Assembly: GCA_013044065.1 (NCBI GenBank)
Contig: JABEVA010000159.1
Location: 1-16,255, forward strand
Reading direction: 5' to 3'
From: Phycisphaerae bacterium
GTDB lineage: Bacteria; Planctomycetota; Phycisphaerae; WQYP01
DNA: 16,255 bases
Part shown: positions 6,657-11,971 of the stretch, one piece after another
Layout: each line of letters begins with the position of its first letter
Numbering within the stretch: the stretch's first letter is position 1
Position numbers and translations under genes: made by a program
Notes under the pieces: generated by a model
Seen by the model: the letters and a program-made list of their open reading frames with translations, nothing else
Databases searched by the model: none
What the model was told of the DNA's origin: nothing

Positions 6657-8717
6657 TTATTCGGCCTCCGGAGCCGGTTTGTATTGGGCGGCCAGCTTAG
6701 CCTGAAGCTGGGGTGGTACGGTATCATAGTGGGAAAATTCCATTACAAAACTGCCCTGGCCCGCGGTTAGGCTGCGCAGTTGGCTGTCATACTGTGTTAC
6801 CTCCGCCAGGGGCGCTGTGGCCCGAACAATCGCTACAGAAGGCACGGGTAAATCCGTCTGCGTAATACGGCCGCGGCGGGTATTGAGATCGCTGGTGATC
6901 ACTCCAAGAAAACACTCCGGACTGGTGATTTCCAGGGCCACAACAGGCTCGATTAAAGCCGGCCTGGCCTTCAGGATGGCGTCACGCAGGGCAAATTTTC
7001 CGGCGATACGAAAAGCAATGTCTTTGGAATCCACGGGATGGCTTTTACCGTCATGCACAATGACGCGCAAGTCCTGTACCGGATACCCCGCCAGCGGACC
7101 GTGCTCAATCGCGTCGTATACGCCCTTCTCTACCGACGCGATGTACTGCGCGGGAATGACTCCGCCGAAAACTTCGTTCACGAATTCCAAGCCGCTGCCG
7201 CGGTCGAGCGGTTCCACCCGCAAGTAGACTTCGCCGAACTGGCCGGCCCCGCCACTTTGCTTTTTGTGGCGATAATGGCCCTCGGCTTTGAGGCTGATGG
7301 TTTCCCGGTAGGCGATGCGCGGAGGTTGCGTGGCTACGTCAATGCCGAAGCGATTTTTCATTTTTTCCAGCATCACACGCACATGCATATCTCCCAGCCC
7401 GTGGACAATGATCTCATGAGTCTGCGGATCGTGCGAAACTCGAAACGTTGGATCCTCTTCCACCAGTTTAGATAGGGCGACAGAGAGCTTGGCCTCATCG
7501 CCGCGTGATTTGGGCACAATGGCCATAGAAAACATGGGCGTGGGATATTTCGGCGGCAGGGGCTTGAGTTCATCATGGAGCGTTGTGGCATGAATAATCT
7601 GATCCACCTGCAAGTCTTCGATTTTTGAAACGGCCACCAGATCTCCGGCGTAGGCTACGCCGGATTCCGGATGATCGCGACCTTCCACCTTGAGCACGTG
7701 GCCGGCCTTGTGAATTTTTTTTTGCGTCCCACATACAAAAGCCGTATTCGATTCAAGCTTACCACTAAGCACGCGCAGCATGGCCAGTTTTCCGACATAC
7801 GGATCCGTGGTTACTTTAAATACATGGGCCAGCAGCGGAGCAGCCGGATCCGCAGGACATTCGATAATTTCTTCTTCCGTCGATCCGTTGGCCTTTAGCT
7901 TTCGCAGACGCTTGGGGCGGCTGGTCACGGGTGATGGCACGTCTTCAATGAGAATGTGCAACAGATCATCGACTCCGACTTCCTGCCGGGCGGCCGTAAA
8001 GACAATCGGTACCACGTGGCCGATATTCATCGCTTTGATAAAGCAGCCGCGCAATTCAGCCAGATTGATAGGGTCTCCCGCAAGATAGCGGTCCAGTTGG
8101 GCATCATCGATTTCGACGGCGGATTCCACCATTTCCCGATGAATGTCGGCCACATTTCCGAAATCCGCACGACCAGCAGCCTGATCAAAGCAGTCAATGA
8201 CATCGGTGGCATTCTTACATGGGAGATTGAGGCAATGAACCTCGGGGCCGAAACTGGTCTTGATCTGTTCGACCAGGGCTGGTAGATCAACGGCCTGATC
8301 TATTTTGTTAATGACGATCATTCGGGCCAGGCCCAGTTCCCCGGCGGCGTGATACAACCTGCGACTATTGAATTCAATGCCGCTTTGCGCGTTGATGACG
8401 ATAACCGCGGTTTCCACCGCCGGCATGGCCGCCAGCGCCTGACCGACAAAATCCGGATAACCAGGAGTATCAATTAAATTAATTTGATGGCCCTGATGCG
8501 TCGCGAACATGAGGACGGAATTGGTGGAGTGTTTGTGCAGGCGGGCCTCCGGTTCAAAGTCTGAGAGGGTATTGGCCTGTTCCACACTTCCCATGCGCGT
8601 GATGACGCCGCAACGATGGGCGATGGCCTCGGCCAAGGTAGTCTTGCCGGACCCAGTATGACCTAGCAAGACGATATTGCGAATTTCTTCGGGCCGGTAG
8701 CTGCGAGCCTGATCCAT
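6657..8717 (-). CDS. EF-G-2-like translational GTPase (elongation factor G paralogue)
   Basis: Ribosome-associated GTPase family with the full EF-G layout, 686 residues. G1 is GHTGSGKTTL (19-28), G3 DTPGYPDF (83-90), G4 NKID (137-140) and the G5 region FTAA (240-243). Domain II starts near 292. Domain III contains EDPTFRV (421-427) and GLGDMHVRV. Domain IV contains KQSGGAGQFGEV (486-497), GGVIPAQYIASVEKGV and SHPVDSKDIAFRIAG. The C-terminal domain ends with LTAGQGSFVMEFSHYDTVPP. Switch I lacks the RGIT motif of canonical EF-G and reads DFEPEARLHKHSTNS, as in EF-G-2 of Thermus (TPEAKLH). It is therefore a paralogue, probably not the main translocase; its role is unproved. The start is backed by AAGGAG (bases 8726-8731) eight bases upstream. 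It is transcribed divergently from the zinc-ribbon gene. Confidence 0.93.
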   Translation of the reverse strand: MDQARSYRPEEIRNIVLLGHTGSGKTTLAEAIAHRCGVITRMGSVEQANTLSDFEPEARLHKHSTNSVLMFATHQGHQINLIDTPGYPDFVGQALAAMPAVETAVIVINAQSGIEFNSRRLYHAAGELGLARMIVINKIDQAVDLPALVEQIKTSFGPEVHCLNLPCKNATDVIDCFDQAAGRADFGNVADIHREMVESAVEIDDAQLDRYLAGDPINLAELRGCFIKAMNIGHVVPIVFTAARQEVGVDDLLHILIEDVPSPVTSRPKRLRKLKANGSTEEEIIECPADPAAPLLAHVFKVTTDPYVGKLAMLRVLSGKLESNTAFVCGTQKKIHKAGHVLKVEGRDHPESGVAYAGDLVAVSKIEDLQVDQIIHATTLHDELKPLPPKYPTPMFSMAIVPKSRGDEAKLSVALSKLVEEDPTFRVSHDPQTHEIIVHGLGDMHVRVMLEKMKNRFGIDVATQPPRIAYRETISLKAEGHYRHKKQSGGAGQFGEVYLRVEPLDRGSGLEFVNEVFGGVIPAQYIASVEKGVYDAIEHGPLAGYPVQDLRVIVHDGKSHPVDSKDIAFRIAGKFALRDAILKARPALIEPVVALEITSPECFLGVITSDLNTRRGRITQTDLPVPSVAIVRATAPLAEVTQYDSQLRSLTAGQGSFVMEFSHYDTVPPQLQAKLAAQYKPAPEAE

Positions 8718-8725
8718 AAACTGTA

Positions 8726-8731
8726 CTCCTT
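8726..8731 (-). promoter_or_regulatory. Ribosome binding site of the EF-G-like gene
   Basis: AAGGAG on the minus strand, eight bases before the ATG at 8717, fixes this start. Confidence 0.8.
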
Positions 8732-8764
8732 GATTCCGATGGGCTTCTGCCGACTGCTGTTAGG

Positions 8765-8792
8765 ATTGTAGCAAAAGGCGTGAAAATGACCA
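8765..8792 (-). promoter_or_regulatory. Candidate promoter for the EF-G-like gene
   Basis: On the minus strand, TGGTCA (8787-8792; 4 of 6) and TACAAT (8765-8770; 5 of 6) are spaced by 16 bases, about 48 bases upstream of the start codon. The -10 box is good and the -35 box weak. Confidence 0.35.
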
Positions 8793-8841
8793 TCAGCCGT
8801 CGGAGACGATTCCTCTCCGTTGCGGGCCGGCTTTTAGTTGC

Positions 8842-8869
8842 TTGCAATTGCCAAAGAGGTCTGTATACT
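8842..8869 (+). promoter_or_regulatory. Candidate promoter for the zinc-ribbon gene
   Basis: TTGCAA (8842-8847; 4 of 6) and TATACT (8864-8869; 5 of 6) are spaced by 16 bases. A transcript from here would have a leader of about 100 bases before the ATG at 8978. Confidence 0.4.
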
Positions 8870-8964
8870 ATTACTTGCCTGTGGGCTGTAGCGCCGTGTT
8901 CGAGTTTGGCTGAAGCCACTCCCGCAACCGCCCATCGCCGAGTTCCTCATTTTCTGGTGTTCCC

Positions 8965-8970
8965 AGGGAG
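8965..8970 (+). promoter_or_regulatory. Ribosome binding site that decides the ATG start at 8978
   Basis: AGGGAG ends seven bases before ATG 8978. The open frame runs back to an ATG at 8780, but that start would overlap the promoter candidate and add 66 residues unrelated to the zinc-ribbon family. Confidence 0.75.
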
Positions 8971-8977
8971 TATTTTT

Positions 8978-9346
8978 ATGCCTTACGAGGACAAAACCAT
9001 TGTATGCGTCGACTGTGGCGCGGAATTCACGTTCACTGCTGATGAACAGCAACGTTTCGCTGAACGTGGATTTACTAATGAACCAAAACGTTGCAAAACT
9101 TGTCGCGACACCCGCAAAGCCCAACAGGGCGACAGCGGTGGTCGGGGCGGCCGCGGATCCAGTTCCGGTGGTCGTTCCAGCGGCGGTGGCGGCGGTGCCC
9201 GCGGATATTCAGCCGGTCCACGGCAGATGTTCCCGGCAACCTGTGCCACTTGCGGTCAACCGACGGAAGTGCCATTTAAGCCATCTGGAAATCGCCCGGT
9301 TTATTGCCGGGATTGTTTCCAAGCTCAGAAGGCCGGCGGTCGCTGA
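8978..9346 (+). CDS. Small double zinc-binding protein (zinc-ribbon plus CxxC-x17-CxxC) with RG/GS-rich linker
   Basis: A small protein of 122 residues. The N-terminus DKTIVCVDCGAEFTFTADEQ...EPKRCKTCR matches the 'probable zinc-ribbon' type with CxxC pairs at about 11-14 and 39-42. The C-terminus has CATC-x17-CRDC (GQPTEVPFKPSGNRPVY between the pairs), matching the CxxC-x17-CxxC domain exactly in spacing. Each half should bind one zinc ion. Between them is a low-complexity linker (about 52-80) of Gly, Arg and Ser, reminiscent of the RGG-like tails of RNA-binding proteins. Nucleic-acid binding is my inference; the family's function is not established. The gene is monocistronic: it is divergent from the EF-G-like gene and followed by hairpins and a terminator. 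Confidence 0.9.
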   Translation: MPYEDKTIVCVDCGAEFTFTADEQQRFAERGFTNEPKRCKTCRDTRKAQQGDSGGRGGRGSSSGGRSSGGGGGARGYSAGPRQMFPATCATCGQPTEVPFKPSGNRPVYCRDCFQAQKAGGR

Positions 9347-9422
9347 TATTAATGAATTAGTTGGCCGCAGGTAAATCCGCAAGGGTTCATCTGATGGCCA
9401 TCGCCCTAGTATTTTTCTATGT

Positions 9423-9441
9423 GGGTGACACGGTGTCACCC
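9423..9441. repeat. 19-bp perfect palindrome
   Basis: GGGTGACAC and GTGTCACCC flank a single central G. As DNA it has the shape of a dimeric-regulator operator; as RNA it would form a 7-8 bp stem. It lies 76 bases after the zinc-ribbon stop codon. Confidence 0.6.
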
Positions 9442-9507
9442 TCGATGTGCGATCTGATCCGGCAATATCCAGAGATCAGACGAGCTTCACGGAACCACAG
9501 GCAAAGC

Positions 9508-9543
9508 GGGCCGGCCAGTTAAATGGCTGGCCCGTGGTTTTTT
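9508..9543 (+). terminator. Intrinsic terminator downstream of the zinc-ribbon gene
   Basis: GGGCCGGCCA (9508-9517) pairs with TGGCTGGCCC (9524-9533; one G-U pair) across a 6-base loop. After four bases (GTGG) a run of six T follows (9538-9543). The strand and position fit the plus-strand zinc-ribbon transcript, which would have a 3' region of about 190 bases. Confidence 0.75.
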
Positions 9544-9548
9544 AACCG

Positions 9549-9645
9549 CGAAGTTTCTCGGCTTCGACTGGACCGCAAGCTTCGGCCGAGAGGCTCAAAA
9601 CGCTTCACCACAGTTCGGGCCTCGGCCAAAACGTGGATTTCAGCC
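9549..9645. repeat. Cluster of overlapping GC-rich inverted repeats
   Basis: TCTCGGC (9556-9562) is complementary to GCCGAGA (9585-9591). CGAAG and CTTCG flank the first arm, and a GGCCTCGGCC segment near 9627-9636 can pair again with the GGCCGAGAGGC arm. The pairings compete with each other. It may be decayed mobile DNA; I see no gene. Confidence 0.35.
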
Positions 9646-9682
9646 AGGAGGGTACTTTGGAGGCAAGGCCGCAGAGGGTACA

Positions 9683-9808
9683 CTAGGACGCTGTCCGAGT
9701 AATGCCTTTTTGGGCAAAAACGCGGACGAGGAGTGGCCGTAACAGCGTAAAAGCGCCGGCTTTGGGGACAATTTTCCGCGAAAAGCGATTACTTGGACAG
9801 GCTCCTAG
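9683..9808. mobile_element. MITE-like element with 20-bp terminal inverted repeats and CTAG ends
   Basis: The left end CTAGGACGCTGTCCGAGTAA (9683-9702) and the reverse complement of the right end (9789-9808) agree at 17 of 20 positions; the match then extends one more base (T). Both outer ends are CTAG, which fits a 4-bp target duplication, since CTAG is its own complement. The 86-base interior holds no gene. Size (126 bp), inverted ends and target duplication are those of a non-autonomous miniature element. IS5-type elements are known to target YTAR, which includes CTAG, so an IS5-like transposase is a possible driver; that is inference. No related transposase lies in the window. Confidence 0.75.
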
Positions 9809-9812
9809 CATT

Positions 9813-10808
9813 ATGGAATCTAAAATACTTGTATCCAAATTGCTGGCCATTTTTCAGTTAACCCGAGTTGCACTGCTTTTCACTGCCGTGGCCGATTCCT
9901 GTACATTGGTCCTGTTGCGAATGCCGGGCGAGAAGACGCCGCACCATCTGTGGCTGCTGTTGACCATGACGGGCTTGGCTTCGGCTTGCTTGTACGCGTT
10001 TGGTATGTCGCTTAACGATCTTCTCGATACCCGCCGGGACCGACTCTTTGCCCAGTGGCGACCATTGCCGAGCGGACGTTTATCCCAGCGCAGTGCCATG
10101 GTGATTGCGATGCTCCTGTTAATGCTCGGTTTATTTTTCGGGGCCATGGTGGGGGTGGTGAGAGGCGAAGCCGATGTGCCTTGGTCCCTTCTCTTATGCC
10201 TGACCACCGCCATGTTGATCGTCTTTTACAACGCCACCGGCAAGTATCTCGGAGCTGTCGGACTTTTATGCCTTGGTGCCGTTCGCGGATTGAACTCTAT
10301 GATCGGATTTCCCCGCAGTCATGGCCTGTTGTTGCCGTTGATACTTTTTACCCATGTCACGCTTATTAGCACCGTGGCGTATTATTTGGAACATAAGCGA
10401 CCGCGCCTGAAAGTCCCTGATTTTCTGCTCGTTGCTTTTGGCGTTCTGGGCGTAGACGCTCTGCTGGCTGATCTCGCTTTTTGGCAGAATGCCCTTTTGT
10501 CTTGTTATCTCTCGCTGCTAATAGGACCGCTCGTGGCCGCTGCTATTTACTGGATCTATGTGTTGGCCACCATGGGCATAAAAAAAATCTCGTCACGAGC
10601 CAAAGGTGGCAGGATTATGCTCGTCGGTTTGTTTTGGTTGTTCGTTCTAGACGCCAGCCTGCTGGCCGCCAATGGCCAATGGATCGCGGCGGTTGTTATC
10701 GGGGGCTTGGGCGCATTAGCGCTCATGGCGTTTTCGTTGATGCGAAGATGGGGACGCACCGTTACCGTTGAACGATTGCACTATCGGTTTGCCCATCGTG
10801 GCGGGTAA
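9813..10808 (+). CDS. UbiA-superfamily membrane prenyltransferase
   Basis: Integral membrane protein of 331 residues with about eight hydrophobic segments. Such enzymes join a prenyl diphosphate to an acceptor in the membrane. The first Asp-rich motif is clear: NDLLDTRRDR (68-77; the NDxxDxxxD pattern that binds Mg-diphosphate), followed by the family-typical RPLPSGRLS (83-91). The second motif (DxxxD) is not evident where expected; only LEHKRPRLKVPDF (192-204) is seen, so the acceptor cannot be guessed. I chose ATG 9813 because the frame upstream to 9702 lies within the MITE. No good ribosome site precedes 9813: the MITE's right end is only four bases away. An in-frame start at 9702 would add 37 MITE-coded residues. 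The epimerase-like gene follows after 88 bases, possibly in the same pathway. Confidence 0.85.
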   Translation: MESKILVSKLLAIFQLTRVALLFTAVADSCTLVLLRMPGEKTPHHLWLLLTMTGLASACLYAFGMSLNDLLDTRRDRLFAQWRPLPSGRLSQRSAMVIAMLLLMLGLFFGAMVGVVRGEADVPWSLLLCLTTAMLIVFYNATGKYLGAVGLLCLGAVRGLNSMIGFPRSHGLLLPLILFTHVTLISTVAYYLEHKRPRLKVPDFLLVAFGVLGVDALLADLAFWQNALLSCYLSLLIGPLVAAAIYWIYVLATMGIKKISSRAKGGRIMLVGLFWLFVLDASLLAANGQWIAAVVIGGLGALALMAFSLMRRWGRTVTVERLHYRFAHRGG

Positions 10809-10880
10809 TTTGGAAACGTTGTTGGTGACCTTCAGATATTTACCGACAATAGAGGGGCGATATGGCCGTTAAACCTACTA

Positions 10881-10886
10881 AAGGAG
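10881..10886 (+). promoter_or_regulatory. Ribosome binding site that decides the ATG start at 10897
   Basis: AAGGAG lies ten bases before ATG 10897. The in-frame TTG at 10888 would start one base after it, too close to be used. Confidence 0.75.
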
Positions 10887-10896
10887 CTTGCCAAAA

Positions 10897-11907
10897 ATGA
10901 AAGTGCTGATCATCGGCGGAACTGGATTGATTTCCACAGGGATCGTCAAGGCATTGACCGGGACGGCGTCAATCACAGTCTTTAACCGCGGAAAAACCCA
11001 CAGCCGTTTGCCCGGAGATGTACGCCGCATCACCGGGGATCGCGCTGATCCGGGAACCTTGGCCAGATTGTGCGGTAAAGATTCCGGGGAAACCTTTGAC
11101 GCGGTCATTGACATGATCTGCTTTCAAGGTGCTCAGGCCATGGAAGATGTGGAAGTTTTTTCGGGCAGAACCGGCCATTTTATTTTCTGTTCCACCGTGT
11201 GTGCCTACGGCAACACTCAAACTCAAATTCCCACTGTGGAATCAAGCGAAGCTCATCCCGAAAGCACCTACGGTCGCAACAAACTGGAATGTGAGAAGAT
11301 ATTTCTGCAGGCCCACACCGCCGGGCGACTGCCGGTGACTATTTTCAGGCCTTCGCACACGTTTGGCCCGGGAGCCAGCCTCATCAATAACTTGGGCTGG
11401 CAAAATGAGTTCATATCCCGGCTGCGCCAGGGTCGGCCGATTTTGGTCAGCGGTGACGGGCACGGGCTTTGGCAGAGCGCATTTTGTGATGATGTGGGAG
11501 TGGGGTTTGCCAAAGCCATCGGACGACCTAAAACGGTGGGGGAGGTATACAACATTGTTGGCCGGGACGTCTTCACCTGGGACCAGTATACGCAGCGCAT
11601 CGCCGCGGCACTGAACGCTCCACCCCCGCGCCTGGTGCATGTTGCCACCGATACTCTCTTGGAACTCCAACCACAGCGCTATGGCGGGCTGGCAGAGATA
11701 TTTCGCTACCATGGTGTATATAGCAACGACAAAATTGATCGGGATATCCCGGAATATCGCCACGGCACTTCCTTCGCCGATGCGGTGCGACAGACCGTGG
11801 CTTGGATGGATGCACAGGGTTCACACGCCGATGGCGTTTCTCCGGAGGACCACATTATCGCTGCGATTGGTGACATGACCACGCAGCTTAAAAAAACTCT
11901 GATCTGA
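10897..11907 (+). CDS. NAD(P)-dependent epimerase/dehydratase-like protein (extended or atypical SDR)
   Basis: Rossmann-fold short-chain dehydrogenase/reductase, 336 residues. The nucleotide loop GGTGLIS lies at 7-13. VFNRGKT (28-34) follows strand 2, where Arg suggests NADP preference, as in CSP41/isoflavone-reductase-like SDRs. The catalytic Tyr-xxx-Lys is Y125GRNK129 and a Ser/Thr lies at FCSTVCAYG (97-105). The substrate side includes RPSHTFGPG (151-159). The family includes sugar-nucleotide epimerases, dehydratases and reductases acting on isoprenoid or aromatic substrates; I cannot pick one. Its position directly after a UbiA-like prenyltransferase gene hints at a shared pathway. The exported PA14/PKD protein gene follows 64 bases later on the same strand. 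Confidence 0.88.
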   Translation: MKVLIIGGTGLISTGIVKALTGTASITVFNRGKTHSRLPGDVRRITGDRADPGTLARLCGKDSGETFDAVIDMICFQGAQAMEDVEVFSGRTGHFIFCSTVCAYGNTQTQIPTVESSEAHPESTYGRNKLECEKIFLQAHTAGRLPVTIFRPSHTFGPGASLINNLGWQNEFISRLRQGRPILVSGDGHGLWQSAFCDDVGVGFAKAIGRPKTVGEVYNIVGRDVFTWDQYTQRIAAALNAPPPRLVHVATDTLLELQPQRYGGLAEIFRYHGVYSNDKIDRDIPEYRHGTSFADAVRQTVAWMDAQGSHADGVSPEDHIIAAIGDMTTQLKKTLI

Positions 11908-11958
11908 AGTCCGGCACCAGACTGTGCCATCCGTAATCGCGGCAATCCCATGACCAAC

Positions 11959-11963
11959 AAGGA
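11959..11963 (+). promoter_or_regulatory. Ribosome binding site that decides the ATG start at 11972
   Basis: AAGGA lies eight bases before ATG 11972. It overlaps the alternative in-frame ATG at 11963, which therefore cannot use it. Confidence 0.65.
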
Positions 11964-11971
11964 TGATTTTA

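Larger units (their letters stand above)
9423..9543 (+). ncRNA. Candidate structured RNA: three consecutive hairpins ending in a terminator
   Basis: Hairpin 1 comes from the palindrome GGGTGACAC-G-GTGTCACCC (9423-9441). Hairpin 2 pairs TCTGATC (9453-9459) with GATCAGA (9474-9480). Hairpin 3 (9508-9533) is a terminator. The array could be the 3' end of the zinc-ribbon mRNA or a separate small RNA; no strong promoter was found directly upstream. The call rests on base-pairing only. Confidence 0.3.
9347..9812. other. Long non-coding stretch between zinc-ribbon and UbiA-like genes
   Basis: There is no convincing gene in these 466 bases. They hold, in order, a 10-bp palindrome (9393-9402), a three-hairpin region ending in a terminator (9423-9543), a stretch of GC-rich inverted repeats (9549-9645) and a MITE-like element (9683-9808). 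The first 75 bases show nothing else. Confidence 0.75.

Noticed and set aside
9813..11907. Membership of the UbiA-like gene in an ebo-type cluster.
   Set aside because: The NDLLD motif and RPLPSGRLS resemble EboC-type enzymes, but none of the other ebo genes (TatD-like hydrolase, dehydroquinate-synthase-like, isomerase) lies here.
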